This document shows, piece after piece, positions 56,121-64,000 of a DNA stretch of 64,000 nt. Location: positions 124,001 through 188,000 of the forward strand of contig NZ_CADFEN010000005.1 in the NCBI RefSeq assembly GCF_902833145.1. Reading direction: 5' to 3'. Every line of letters begins with the position of its first letter. Position 1 is the stretch's first letter. The stretch comes from Burkholderia sp. BCC0506. Its GTDB lineage: Bacteria > Pseudomonadota > Gammaproteobacteria > Burkholderiales > Burkholderiaceae. A model generated the notes under the pieces. That model was not told where the DNA came from, searched no databases, and saw nothing but the letters and a program-made list of their open reading frames with translations. The translations under genes and the position numbers were made by a program.

Positions 56121-56149
56121 TTGCGTGCGCCCCGTAATCGGGTTAGAAT
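56121..56149 (+). promoter_or_regulatory. Promoter of the rpsF operon
   Basis: TTGCGT and TAGAAT are separated by 17 nt, about 65 nt upstream of rpsF. The leader between promoter and gene is C/T-rich at its start, as in many ribosomal operons. No S6:S18 leader-binding motif was verified. Confidence 0.6.
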
Positions 56150-56215
56150 CTTCGGCTTCTCACTTGCCACACCGGTTCAGACGCCCGGGTGGCTTCAATC
56201 CACAAGGAGTGTGTA

Positions 56216-56590
56216 ATGCGTCATTACGAAATCGTCTTCATCGTGCACCCCGATCAAAGCGAGCAAGTGCCCGCGATGATCGAGCGCTACAAGTCCACGA
56301 TCACGTCGCACGGCGGTCAGATCCACCGTGTCGAAGACTGGGGCCGTCGCCAACTGGCCTACATGATCGAGAAACTCGCGAAGGCTCACTACGTCTGCAT
56401 GAACATCGAGTGCGACCAGACGACGCTCGACGAACTCGAACACGCGTTCAAGTTCAACGACGCCGTGCTGCGTCACCTCATCGTCAAGATGAAGAAGGCC
56501 GAAACCGGCCCGTCGCCGATGATGAAGGAAGTTCAGCGCGAAGAAGCCAAGAAGGCGGCTGCAGCTCAGCCGGCCGAAGCGCAGGCTTAA
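56216..56590 (+). CDS. rpsF: 30S ribosomal protein S6
   Basis: A 124-residue ribosomal protein. It begins [18 protein letters not shown] and has the conserved [21 protein letters not shown], with an Ala/Lys/Glu-rich C-terminal tail. S6 binds S18 on the platform of the 30S subunit. An AAGGAG ribosome-binding site precedes the ATG; an in-frame upstream codon at 56189 is not supported. It is the first gene of rpsF-priB-rpsR-rplI. Confidence 0.98.
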   Translation: MRHYEIVFIVHPDQSEQVPAMIERYKSTITSHGGQIHRVEDWGRRQLAYMIEKLAKAHYVCMNIECDQTTLDELEHAFKFNDAVLRHLIVKMKKAETGPSPMMKEVQREEAKKAAAAQPAEAQA

Positions 56591-56630
56591 GTTCGTCACT
56601 TATTAAGCCATCAAGGAGCGCGCCACTCAC

Positions 56631-56930
56631 GTGAACAGGTTGCAATTGACGGCGAGCGTCGTCGAACGCGCACCGGTGCGATATACGCCGGCTGGTGTTC
56701 CGATCGCAAGCGCCACGTTGCATCACCGCACGGAAGTCGTCGAAGCAGGCATTCCCCGTCAGGTCGACATGACGATCGAGGCGGTGGCGGCCGGTGAGGC
56801 GAGCGGCAAGCTGGAAAGCCGTGAAATGGGCGTCGAAACGCTGTTCACGGGCTTCCTGGCAAAGAAAAGCCGCAACGCGAGAACCTTGGTGTTTCACATC
56901 ACAGCATTGCAGGACATTGGAAAGGACTGA
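56631..56930 (+). CDS. priB: Primosomal replication protein N (PriB)
   Basis: A 99-residue single-stranded-DNA-binding OB-fold protein of replication restart. It reads [21 protein letters not shown] at the start, with the SSB-like [11 protein letters not shown] at the end. The start codon is GTG at 56631, with AAGGAG 16 to 11 nt upstream. PriB is encoded between rpsF and rpsR in many beta- and gamma-proteobacteria, where it probably arose from a duplicated ssb. Co-expression with ribosomal genes links restart capacity to growth rate. Confidence 0.94.
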
Positions 56931-56934
56931 AATC

Positions 56935-57210
56935 ATGCCCCGCCCGACTGGTAAGAAATTCGACAAGCGTCGTCAGCAACAAAACCCGCTCTTCAAGCGC
57001 AAGAAGTTCTGCCGTTTCACGGCTGCAGGCGTCGAGCAGATCGACTACAAGGACACGGAAACGCTGAAGGACTTCATCGGCGAAAACGGCAAGATCACGC
57101 CGGCTCGCCTGACGGGTACGAAGGCGCACTATCAGCGTCAGCTGGATACGGCCATCAAGCGTGCGCGTTTCCTCGCGCTGCTGCCGTACACCGATCAGCA
57201 CAAGGCGTAA
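56935..57210 (+). CDS. rpsR: 30S ribosomal protein S18
   Basis: A 91-residue ribosomal protein. The family core is [18 protein letters not shown], and [31 protein letters not shown] is the RNA-binding helix region. The N-terminus ([20 protein letters not shown]) is basic. A single Cys is present in the KKFCRF motif. It begins 4 nt after priB and is followed by rplI after 27 nt. Confidence 0.98.
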
Positions 57211-57237
57211 TCAGGCGACGCAATAAGGAGAATTCGA

Positions 57238-57690
57238 ATGCAAATCATTCTGTTGGAAAAAGTCGCCAATCTGGGCAACCTCGGCGACATCGTCAAGGTC
57301 AAGGACGGTTACGCTCGCAACTTCCTGATCCCGAACCGCAAGGCTCGCCGTGCAACGAAGGAAGCGATCGCCGAATTCGAAGTGCGCCGCGCCGAGCTCG
57401 AAAAGATCGCCGCTGAAAAGCTGGCGGCATCGCAGGCAGTCGGCGAGAAGCTGAACGGCCAGTCGTTCGAAATCACGCAGAAGTCGGGCGTCGACGGCCG
57501 TCTGTTCGGCTCGGTCACGAACGGCGACGTCGCGGAACTGCTGAAGAAGGCAGGCTACGAAGTCGAGAAGCTGCAAGTGCGCATGCCGGAAGGCCCGCTG
57601 AAGATGATCGGCGAGCACAACGTCCAGGTCGCGCTGCACACGGACGTCGTCGTCGACGTCACGATCAACGTGATCGGCGACCACGCGTAA
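57238..57690 (+). CDS. rplI: 50S ribosomal protein L9
   Basis: A 150-residue ribosomal protein. The N-terminal RNA-binding domain ([19 protein letters not shown] and [10 protein letters not shown]) is joined by a long helix to the C-terminal domain with [14 protein letters not shown] and [19 protein letters not shown]. An AAGGAG ribosome-binding site precedes it. It is the last gene of the operon, before a strong terminator. Confidence 0.98.
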   Translation: MQIILLEKVANLGNLGDIVKVKDGYARNFLIPNRKARRATKEAIAEFEVRRAELEKIAAEKLAASQAVGEKLNGQSFEITQKSGVDGRLFGSVTNGDVAELLKKAGYEVEKLQVRMPEGPLKMIGEHNVQVALHTDVVVDVTINVIGDHA

Positions 57691-57731
57691 GCATACGCAA
57701 GCTTGCCGGGCGGCTTCCGCCGTCCGGACAA

Positions 57732-57767
57732 GGGCAGGCGCCCGGGCAACCGGGGCCTGCCTTTTTT
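57732..57767 (+). terminator. Intrinsic terminator of the rpsF-rplI operon
   Basis: GGCAGGCGCCCGG pairs with CCGGGGCCTGCC around a short loop and is followed by TTTTTT. Confidence 0.85.
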
Positions 57768-57830
57768 ATTGCCCAATCGCCGGCAAGCGGTGGTAGCGCT
57801 GCCGCCATCTATTCGCGATAATCCCAACCC

Positions 57831-59213
57831 ATGAACGCGCCGCAAGATCCCCAAATCGAATCGCTGAAAGTCCCGCCGCATTCGGTAGAAGCCGAGCAGT
57901 CGGTGCTCGGCGGCCTGTTGCTCGACAACGCGGCATGGGACCGGATTGCCGACTTCCTGTCGCAGGGCGACTTCTACCGCTACGACCACCGGATCATCTA
58001 CGAGCACATCGGCCGCCTGATCGCGTCGACGCGCCCGGCCGACGTCGTGACCGTGTACGAAGCGCTGACCACGTCCGGCAAGGCCGACGACGTCGGCGGG
58101 CTCGCGTACCTGAACGCGCTCGCGCAGAACACGCCGAGCGCCGCGAACATCCGCCGCTATGCGGAAATCGTGCGCGACCGCGCGGTGCTGCGCCGGCTGG
58201 TGTCGGTCGCCGACGAGATCTCGGCCGACGCCTTCAATCCGCAGGGCAAGGAAGTCCGCCAACTGCTCGACGAAGCCGAGTCGAAGGTGTTCTCGATCGC
58301 CGAAGAGGGCGCGCGCGGCAACCAGGGCTTCCTCGAGATCGGCCCGCTGCTCACGCAGGTGGTCGAGCGCATCGACACGCTGTACCACACCGCGAACCCG
58401 AGCGACGTCACCGGCACGCCGACGGGCTTCGTCGACCTCGACCGGATGACGTCCGGGATGCACGGCGGCGAGCTGATCATCGTGGCCGGACGGCCGTCGA
58501 TGGGTAAGACCGCGTTCTCGATGAACATCGGCGAATATGTCGCGGTCGAGTACGGGTTGCCGGTCGCGGTGTTCTCGATGGAAATGCCGGGCACCCAGCT
58601 CGTGATGCGTATGCTCGGCTCGATCGGCCGGCTCGACCAGCACCGGATGCGCACGGGCCGCCTGACGGACGAGGACTGGCCGAAACTGACGCACGCGGTG
58701 CAGAAGATGAGCGAGGCGCAGCTGTTCATCGACGAGACGGGCGGCCTGAACCCGATGGAATTGCGCTCGCGCGCGCGGCGCCTGGCGCGGCAATGCGGCA
58801 AGCTCGGCCTGATCATCGTCGACTACCTGCAGCTGATGTCGGGTTCGTCGCAGGGCGAAAACCGCGCGACCGAAATTTCGGAAATCTCGCGATCGCTGAA
58901 GAGCCTCGCGAAGGAGCTCGACGTGCCGGTGATCGCGCTGTCGCAGTTGAACCGCGGTCTCGAACAGCGCCCGAACAAGCGGCCGGTGATGTCGGATTTG
59001 CGCGAATCGGGCGCAATCGAACAGGATGCGGACGTGATCCTGTTCATTTATCGCGATGAGGTCTACAATCCCGACAGCCCTGACAAGGGGACGGCCGAAA
59101 TCATCATCGGCAAGCAGCGTAACGGCCCGATCGGGCCCGTTCGGCTCACGTTCCTGGGGCAATACACGAAGTTCGACAATTTTGCCGGGGCGCAGACCTT
59201 CTACGGCGAGTAA
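57831..59213 (+). CDS. dnaB: Replicative DNA helicase DnaB
   Basis: A 460-residue hexameric helicase of the replication fork. The N-terminal domain (about 15-115) begins PPHSVEAEQSVLGGLLLDN. The RecA-like domain has Walker A GRPSMGKTAF (about residue 222 on), FSMEMPGTQLVMRML, Walker B LGLIIVDYLQLM, and the arginine-finger region AIEQDADVILFIYRDE. A GATAAT hexamer ends 7 nt before the ATG and no ribosome-binding site is visible, so the message could be leaderless. No gene of the rpsF operon reads into it because of the terminator upstream. Confidence 0.97.
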   Translation: MNAPQDPQIESLKVPPHSVEAEQSVLGGLLLDNAAWDRIADFLSQGDFYRYDHRIIYEHIGRLIASTRPADVVTVYEALTTSGKADDVGGLAYLNALAQNTPSAANIRRYAEIVRDRAVLRRLVSVADEISADAFNPQGKEVRQLLDEAESKVFSIAEEGARGNQGFLEIGPLLTQVVERIDTLYHTANPSDVTGTPTGFVDLDRMTSGMHGGELIIVAGRPSMGKTAFSMNIGEYVAVEYGLPVAVFSMEMPGTQLVMRMLGSIGRLDQHRMRTGRLTDEDWPKLTHAVQKMSEAQLFIDETGGLNPMELRSRARRLARQCGKLGLIIVDYLQLMSGSSQGENRATEISEISRSLKSLAKELDVPVIALSQLNRGLEQRPNKRPVMSDLRESGAIEQDADVILFIYRDEVYNPDSPDKGTAEIIIGKQRNGPIGPVRLTFLGQYTKFDNFAGAQTFYGE

Positions 59214-59260
59214 AGCCGGTTGTAAACACCTATTTCGCCAAATGTTGTATCCCATCCCGG

Positions 59261-59278
59261 CGTGCGCACATGCGCACG
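59261..59278. repeat. Inverted repeat upstream of the phosphate operon
   Basis: CGTGCGCA and TGCGCACG flank CA, an 8-bp perfect dyad with a 2-bp centre. It lies 21 nt upstream of a TACAAT hexamer. It could be an operator or a short hairpin at the end of dnaB transcription; no T-run follows. Confidence 0.5.
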
Positions 59279-59299
59279 TCGCGTCGCGACCGGAACCGG

Positions 59300-59305
59300 T
59301 ACAAT
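59300..59305 (+). promoter_or_regulatory. Possible -10 of the DUF47-pit operon
   Basis: TACAAT, five of six bases matching consensus, 47 nt upstream of the first start codon. No good -35 lies at 16-18 nt upstream. Confidence 0.35.
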
Positions 59306-59318
59306 GTCGCCCGTTTTC

Positions 59319-59336
59319 GTGACAGTAGTTTGACAA
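59319..59336 (-). promoter_or_regulatory. Pho-box-like element upstream of DUF47-pit
   Basis: Read on the minus strand, CTGTCAC and TTGTCAA are direct 7-mers separated by 4 bp, the spacing of a PhoB box (consensus CTGTCAT, matches 6 of 7 and 5 of 7). It lies between the possible -10 and the start codon, a position that would favour repression. PhoB binding is inferred. Confidence 0.45.
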
Positions 59337-59351
59337 TCTCTCAGGAATCCC

Positions 59352-59978
59352 ATGTTCGGTCGATTCATGCCCACCGAGGGCAAGTTCTTTGAACTCTTCA
59401 ACTCGCACGCGAAGCACATCGTTTCCGGTGGCCGCGAGCTCGAACTGCTGATCGACAATCTCGCCGACGCCGAGATTCACAAGCAAAACGTGCAAATCGC
59501 CGAGAAGGCCGCCGACAAGCTCACGCACGAGGCGATCGATCTGCTGCACAAGACCTTCATCACGCCGCTCGATCGCGACGAGATCCACAAGCTGATCACG
59601 ACGATGGACGACATCCTCGACCTGATGGAAGACGTCGCGACGGCCGTGTCGCTGTACGACGTGCAGTCCGTCACGTCCGAGGCGAGCCAGCTCGCGCACA
59701 TCGTCACGCAGTCGGCGCAGCACGTGCAGCAGGCCGTCGGCTTGCTGTCCGACATGAAGCAGTCCGCGCAGATCCTCAAGCAATGCGAGGAAATCGATCG
59801 CTGGGAGTCGGAAGCCGACCGCGTGCTGCGCGCGGCGATGTCGAAGCTGTTCCGCGAGGAAGACGACGTGAAGACGCTCATCAAGCTGAAGGCGATCTAC
59901 GAGCTGCTCGAGGAGATCACCGACAAGTGCGAGGACGTCGCGAACATCATCGAAGGCATCGTGCTGGAAAACGCCTGA
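59352..59978 (+). CDS. DUF47 family protein (PhoU-like phosphate transport regulator)
   Basis: A 208-residue helical protein of the DUF47/YkaA family, related to PhoU. The chain is almost all helix, with conserved KQNVQIAEKAADKLTHEAIDLLHKTFITPLDRDEIHKLI (about 38-78) and the metal-type E-x-x-x-D segments YELLEEITDKCEDVANIIEGIVLENA at the end (about 182-207). Such genes precede pit and are thought to modulate phosphate uptake through Pit. It is followed 10 nt later by pit. An AGGAATCCC ribosome-binding region precedes the ATG. Confidence 0.92.
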   Translation: MFGRFMPTEGKFFELFNSHAKHIVSGGRELELLIDNLADAEIHKQNVQIAEKAADKLTHEAIDLLHKTFITPLDRDEIHKLITTMDDILDLMEDVATAVSLYDVQSVTSEASQLAHIVTQSAQHVQQAVGLLSDMKQSAQILKQCEEIDRWESEADRVLRAAMSKLFREEDDVKTLIKLKAIYELLEEITDKCEDVANIIEGIVLENA

Positions 59979-59988
59979 GCGGACCACG

Positions 59989-60999
59989 ATGCATTCGATA
60001 CAACTCGCCCTATGGATGGTCGCGACGCTGGTGCTCGTCGCGCTCGTATTCGACTTCATGAACGGCTTTCACGACGCGGCGAACTCGATCGCCACCGTCG
60101 TGTCGACCGGGGTGCTGAAGCCCCAGCAGGCCGTGGTGTTCGCGGCCGCGTTCAACGTGATCGCGTACTTCATCTTCCACCTGAAAGTCGCGCAGACCGT
60201 CGGTAAAGGCACGATCGATCCCGAAATCGTCGACCATTACGTCGTGTTCGGCGCGCTGGTCGGCGCGATCGGCTGGAACGTGATCACGTGGTACTACGGG
60301 ATTCCGTCGAGCTCGTCGCACGCGCTGATCGGCGGCCTCGTCGGCGCGGCGCTCGCGAAATCGGGCTGGAGTTCGCTGAACGTCGACGGGCTGCTGAAGA
60401 CGATCGCGTTCATCTTCATTTCGCCGCTGCTCGGTTTCATCCTCGGTTCGCTGTTCATGCTCGGCGTGTCGTGGCTGTATTTTCGTACCGCGCCCAGCAA
60501 GGTCGACCGGCGTTTCCGCCGGCTGCAGCTGCTGTCGGCCGGCCTGTACAGCCTGGGCCACGGCGGCAACGATGCGCAGAAGACGATCGGCATCATCTGG
60601 ATGCTGCTGATCGCGAGCGGCTACGCGTCGGCGACCGCCGATGCGCCGCCGGCATGGGTGATCGGCGCGTGCTACCTGTCGATGGGCCTCGGCACGCTGT
60701 TCGGCGGCTGGCGCATCGTGCGCACGATGGGCCAGAAGATCACGAAGCTCAAGCCGGTCGGCGGTTTCTGCGCGGAAAGCGGTGGCGCGATCACGCTGTT
60801 CGTCGCGTCGTTCCTCGGTATTCCCGTCTCGACCACGCACACGATCACCGGCGCGATCGTCGGTGTCGGCGCGACGCAGAAGCTGTCGGCCGTGCGCTGG
60901 GGCGTCGCCGGCAACATCGTGTGGGCATGGGTGCTGACGCTGCCGGCCGCCGCGCTGTTCGCGGCCGGCGGGTGGTGGCTCGGGCACCAGATCTTCTGA
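59989..60999 (+). CDS. pit: Low-affinity inorganic phosphate transporter (PiT family)
   Basis: A 336-residue polytopic inner-membrane protein with about ten hydrophobic segments. The duplicated PiT signature is visible: FDFMNGFHDAANSIATVV near the N-terminus, and the second-half GHGGNDAQKTIGIIWMLL. STTHTITGAIVGVGA and SSSHALIGGLVGAAL are the paired repeat loops. Uptake is coupled to protons or sodium in this family. It forms an operon with the DUF47 gene and ends before a strong terminator. Confidence 0.95.
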   Translation: MHSIQLALWMVATLVLVALVFDFMNGFHDAANSIATVVSTGVLKPQQAVVFAAAFNVIAYFIFHLKVAQTVGKGTIDPEIVDHYVVFGALVGAIGWNVITWYYGIPSSSSHALIGGLVGAALAKSGWSSLNVDGLLKTIAFIFISPLLGFILGSLFMLGVSWLYFRTAPSKVDRRFRRLQLLSAGLYSLGHGGNDAQKTIGIIWMLLIASGYASATADAPPAWVIGACYLSMGLGTLFGGWRIVRTMGQKITKLKPVGGFCAESGGAITLFVASFLGIPVSTTHTITGAIVGVGATQKLSAVRWGVAGNIVWAWVLTLPAAALFAAGGWWLGHQIF

Positions 61000-61024
61000 T
61001 CGCCGACGCTGCCTGATCGACGCG

Positions 61025-61063
61025 AAACGCGCCGCAAGCCGAAAGGCTGCGGCGCGTTTTTTT
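61025..61063 (+). terminator. Intrinsic terminator of the DUF47-pit operon
   Basis: AAACGCGCCGCA pairs with TGCGGCGCGTTT and is followed by a run of T. A small inner AGCC/GGCT stem surrounds GAAA. Confidence 0.88.
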
Positions 61064-61137
61064 GAGGCGTGGAAGCATGCGGCGAAGCGGTGGGCGGATG
61101 CCGCCAACGTCGAGATCGCCGCGGTTCGAGCAACCGG

Positions 61138-62217
61138 TCAGTAGCTGCCGTTCGCAAACCGCGCGATCGGATCGTCCGCCGTACCGGTGCGTGGGCTGAC
61201 GGGCGCGGATTGTGTCGACGCACGCCATACCTGCACAGGCGCAGGCTCGATACTGCGCGGGGCCGCCGGCGCGGCGGCGGGCGGCGGTTCGGCATCGAAG
61301 GCGGCGGCCTGGGCGGCCGTCAGTGCGGTCGTCGGAATCTGCGTGCCGACTTCCGCCGGCGCGGCCGCGGCTGCATTGGCCGTCATCGCGGGCATCGCGT
61401 CATCCACCGACGCGGCTTGCTGTTGGGCTGCCTGCATTCGCGGTGGCGGCGGTTCGTACGGATCGACAGTCGGTGCAGCGGCGGCAGCCGTCACGACCGG
61501 CGTGGGCAGGGTGGCTGGAGCCGGCGCCTGCGTCGCTCCCGCTTGCGCCGACGCCGCCGGCTGCCGCGGCGCGACAGCGGCGGTCACGACCGCCGACGCG
61601 GCCGCGACCGCCGCCGGATTGCGCGGCTCGTCGCGCTTGGCTTCGTAGGTCGGCGCATCGAACGGCGTCGGGGCCGAGCGCGGCGGCGCGACCCGGCGAA
61701 TGCCGTCGAAGCGCTTGGCCCAGTACGGATTCGTCAGATAATCGAGCCGCACGGTGCCGCCCGTCGACGGTGCGTTGACGAAGCGCAACTTGCCGACATA
61801 GATGCCGACGTGCGAATGCGGCCGTCCGGTCGTATTGAAGAAAATCAGGTCGCCCGGCGCGATCTGGTCGGGTTCGATCGACACGCCGCGGCCGCTCATG
61901 TCGGCGGTCGTGCGCGGCAGGTTCACGTCGGCCGCGCGGCCGATCACGTAGCGTACGAGCCCGCTGCAGTCGAAGCCGCTCGCCGGCGTGTTGCCGCCCC
62001 AGCGATACGGGACGCCGACGAGGCTCATCGCCTGGATCGAGATTTCTTCCTGGCCGACGCTGTGGTCGACGAATTTCGGGAAATTGGCCGGCGCCGGGAA
62101 TGCACGCGGCGTCGTGATCTTCATGCCCGAAGCGGACCGCGATGCCGACTGCGGCGGCACGCTGGAGCAGGCCGCAAGCAGGCAGACGACGACGACGGGA
62201 ACGCAGATTCGAAGCAT
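61138..62217 (-). CDS. NlpC/P60 lipoprotein, peptidoglycan endopeptidase
   Basis: A 359-residue lipoprotein. The signal peptide ends in lipobox LAAC with Cys17. The NlpC/P60 domain (about 60-185) has the nucleophile Cys84 in GFDCSGLVRY, His136 in RPHSHVGIY, and Asn148 in FVNAPS in the position of the third active-site residue. It should cleave stem peptides of peptidoglycan, probably from the outer membrane. The remaining 170 residues are an Ala/Pro/Thr-rich, repeat-poor tail that may reach into the periplasm. The start at 62217 gives a proper signal peptide; the frame is open further upstream without support. Confidence 0.9.
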   Translation of the reverse strand: MLRICVPVVVVCLLAACSSVPPQSASRSASGMKITTPRAFPAPANFPKFVDHSVGQEEISIQAMSLVGVPYRWGGNTPASGFDCSGLVRYVIGRAADVNLPRTTADMSGRGVSIEPDQIAPGDLIFFNTTGRPHSHVGIYVGKLRFVNAPSTGGTVRLDYLTNPYWAKRFDGIRRVAPPRSAPTPFDAPTYEAKRDEPRNPAAVAAASAVVTAAVAPRQPAASAQAGATQAPAPATLPTPVVTAAAAAPTVDPYEPPPPRMQAAQQQAASVDDAMPAMTANAAAAAPAEVGTQIPTTALTAAQAAAFDAEPPPAAAPAAPRSIEPAPVQVWRASTQSAPVSPRTGTADDPIARFANGSY

Positions 62218-62380
62218 GGCAAGACGGGCGAGCGGCGCGCTCGCGAATCGTATGACAACAGACAGACCCGATGGTAGACGCTCCGGCGGGGCTTGAGCAA
62301 CCATTCCTGAGAATTTACTTGAAGTTTCGCGCGTAAACTGCGTTGTTGCGTGACGAAGCGTTACCTTTGAATTCGACCCC

Positions 62381-62412
62381 AAATAAAAACGGCGCTCCAA
62401 AACGGAGCGCCG
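62381..62412 (-). terminator. Intrinsic terminator of phoH
   Basis: A 9-bp perfect stem CGGCGCTCC / GGAGCGCCG with a five-base loop. On the minus strand TTTTTATTT follows. It separates phoH from the NlpC gene. Confidence 0.85.
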
Positions 62413-62450
62413 CATGGCGTCGAAAGCCGGCCGACCGGCCGGCCCGAGCG

Positions 62451-64000
62451 TTACAGAATGTCCGACGCGTAGTCGGCGAGCCGCGAGCGTTCGCCGCGCG
62501 CGAGCGTCACGTGGCCGCTGTGGCCCCAGCCCTTGAAGCGGTCGACGACGTAGGTCAGGCCCGAGCTACCTTCGGTGAGGTAGGGCGTGTCGATCTGCGC
62601 GATGTTGCCGAGGCACACGATCTTCGTGCCGGGGCCCGCGCGCGTGACGAGCGTCTTCATCTGCTTCGGCGTCAGGTTCTGCGCCTCGTCGATGATCAGG
62701 TACTTGTCGACGAACGTACGGCCGCGCATGAAGTTCATGCTCTTCACCTTCAGGCGCGAACGGATCAGTTCCTGCGTTGCCGCACGGCCCCATTCGCCGG
62801 CCGCGTCGTCGGTCTTCTGCAGCACTTCGAGGTTGTCGTCGAATGCACCCATCCACGGCTGCATCTTCTCTTCCTCGGTGCCCGGCAGGAAACCGATGTC
62901 CTCGCCGACGGGCACGGTCGCGCGCGTCACGATGATCTCGTTGTAGCGCTTGTCGTCGAGCACCTGCGCGAGGCCGGCCGCGAGCGCGACGAGCGTCTTG
63001 CCGGTGCCGGCCTGGCCGAGCAGCGTGACGAAGTCGATCTCCGGGTTCATCAGCAGGTTCAGCGCGAAATTCTGCTCGCGGTTGCGCGCGGTGATGCCCC
63101 ACACGTTGTTCTTGTGGTGGCTGTAGTCGCGCAGCGTCTGCAGTAGCGCCGTCTTGCCGTTCAGCTCGCGGACGATCGCGTGGAACGTCGGCTCGCCGTT
63201 CTGCGGCTCGAGATAGACGAACTCGTTGACGAGCATCGACGCGACGAGCGGGCCGGTCACGCGGTAGTACGTGGTGCCCGTCTTCGTGTCCTGCCAGCTC
63301 TCCATCCCCTTCGCGTGCTTGGTCCAGAAATCCTGCGGCAGTTCGCGCACGCCGTTGTACAGGAGATCCGAATCCTCGAGCACCTGGTCGTTGAAGTAGT
63401 CTTCCGCGGGCAGGCCGAGCGCGTGCGCCTTGATCCGCATGTTGATGTCTTTCGACACCAGCACGACCTGGCGATCGGGCCGGTCGCGCTGCAGCGCGCG
63501 CACGACGCCGAGGATCTGGTTGTCGGCCTTGCCTTCGGGCAAGCCTTCGACCGGCGCGATGTCGGCGAGCTTCGTCTGGAAGTACAGGCGGCCGAGCGCG
63601 TCGCGGCTGCCGAGACGCGACAGCGGAATGCCGTCCGTGATCGGGCCGCCGTCGGCGACGAGCGCGTCGAGCGTGCGGCTGACCTGGCGGGCGTTGCGCG
63701 CGACCTCGGACATCCCCTTCTTGTGGTTGTCGAGTTCCTCGAGCGTCATCATCGGCAGATAGACGTCGTGTTCCTCGAAGCGGAAGAGGCTGCTCGGGTC
63801 GTGCATCAGCACGTTGGTGTCGAGCACGAACAGTTTCTGCTGTTCGGTTTCGGCGGGCTTGCGGCTGCGCGACTTCGTCGCGGCGCCGGCATCGCGCGCG
63901 GGCGCGGTGGCCGGTTTGCCGGCGGCCGGCTTGTCGTTGCGTGCCACCGCCGGCGCCGCGGGTTCGGCGGGCGCCGGCAGCGGCTGCAGCAGTGCGGCCG
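62451..64000 (-). CDS. PIN-PhoH family ATPase (5' end outside the window)
   Basis: A PhoH-family protein with an N-terminal PIN nuclease domain. The PIN start is FVLDTNVLMHDP with acidic residues typical of the active site, at about residue 40 counted from the GTG at 63947. The PhoH ATPase half has Walker A GQAGTGKT and Walker B YLIIDEAQNLTPKQMKTLVTRAGPGTKIV. The pair is thought to act as an RNA helicase/nuclease. The frame stays open to base 64000 through Pro/Ala-rich codons, and the GTG at 63947 has no ribosome-binding site, so the true start probably lies beyond the window. Confidence 0.92.
   Translation of the reverse strand, partial: AALLQPLPAPAEPAAPAVARNDKPAAGKPATAPARDAGAATKSRSRKPAETEQQKLFVLDTNVLMHDPSSLFRFEEHDVYLPMMTLEELDNHKKGMSEVARNARQVSRTLDALVADGGPITDGIPLSRLGSRDALGRLYFQTKLADIAPVEGLPEGKADNQILGVVRALQRDRPDRQVVLVSKDINMRIKAHALGLPAEDYFNDQVLEDSDLLYNGVRELPQDFWTKHAKGMESWQDTKTGTTYYRVTGPLVASMLVNEFVYLEPQNGEPTFHAIVRELNGKTALLQTLRDYSHHKNNVWGITARNREQNFALNLLMNPEIDFVTLLGQAGTGKTLVALAAGLAQVLDDKRYNEIIVTRATVPVGEDIGFLPGTEEEKMQPWMGAFDDNLEVLQKTDDAAGEWGRAATQELIRSRLKVKSMNFMRGRTFVDKYLIIDEAQNLTPKQMKTLVTRAGPGTKIVCLGNIAQIDTPYLTEGSSGLTYVVDRFKGWGHSGHVTLARGERSRLADYASDIL

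Noticed and set aside
59330-59336. TTGACA at 59330-59335 as a -35 box for the DUF47-pit operon
   Set aside because: Only 16 nt separate it from the start codon, leaving no room for a -10 and a start site. It is better explained as half of the Pho-box-like repeat.

Overview
The window is GC-rich, densely packed housekeeping DNA from a beta-proteobacterium. Gene content and order fit the primary chromosome of a Burkholderia species, probably of the Burkholderia cepacia complex: clpX-lon, a tRNA-Val/tRNA-Asp pair, ppiD, the divergent tesA/ybbA pair, the rpsF-priB-rpsR-rplI operon with dnaB, a DUF47/pit phosphate pair and a PIN-PhoH protein. The species assignment is inference from gene families and order; no search was run. 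About 58 protein genes and 2 tRNAs can be supported. There is no CRISPR array, no insertion sequence and no rRNA.

Layout. 1-3.7 kb: end of clpX, lon, the two tRNAs, then an imperfect 122-bp direct repeat that carries the last 21 nt of tRNA-Asp. 3.7-12 kb: ppiD, divergent tesA and ybbA, and the minus-strand genes pgi, nnrE/D and a D-amino acid dehydrogenase. 12-16.8 kb: the very long purL and a GNAT acetyltransferase. 16.9-20.8 kb: minus-strand parvulin, BolA, YciB, MsrB and SelO. 20.9-26.7 kb: a plus-strand fatty-acid degradation group (acyl-CoA synthetase, fused hydratase/dehydrogenase, thiolase) with a nicotinamidase inside it. 27-32 kb: a membrane diguanylate cyclase, a large lipoprotein resembling a glycoside hydrolase, and an A/T-richer stretch ending in a lone trypsin-like protease. 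This stretch is the most foreign-looking part of the window.

32.2-45.4 kb: Dabb and thioesterase genes, an esterase, GNAT, NRDE, YgfZ, the mltG-tmk-holB-tatD run, a periplasmic ankyrin protein, a Rap1a/Tai-like small protein, an MscS-type channel, a lone AAA ATPase and a GT4 glycosyltransferase. 45.4-49.2 kb: a SYLF lipoprotein, a small membrane protein, a PsiF-like protein with an internal duplication, cytoplasmic asparaginase and a BON-LysM protein. 49.2-54.3 kb: the glyoxylate operon gcl-hyi-glxR with a divergent LysR regulator. 54.4-56 kb: an ECF sigma/anti-sigma pair. 56.1-61 kb: rpsF-priB-rpsR-rplI, dnaB, and the phosphate pair with a Pho-box-like sequence upstream. 61.1-64 kb: an NlpC/P60 lipoprotein and PhoH, the latter cut by the window end.

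Nothing here is a clear multi-gene undescribed system. The best leads are the tRNA-Asp-linked repeat with its hairpins, the lone protease in its A/T-rich neighbourhood, an orphan terminator that suggests a small RNA near 49.4 kb, the Pho-box-like element upstream of the pit operon, and the uncharacterised hydrolase-like lipoprotein.
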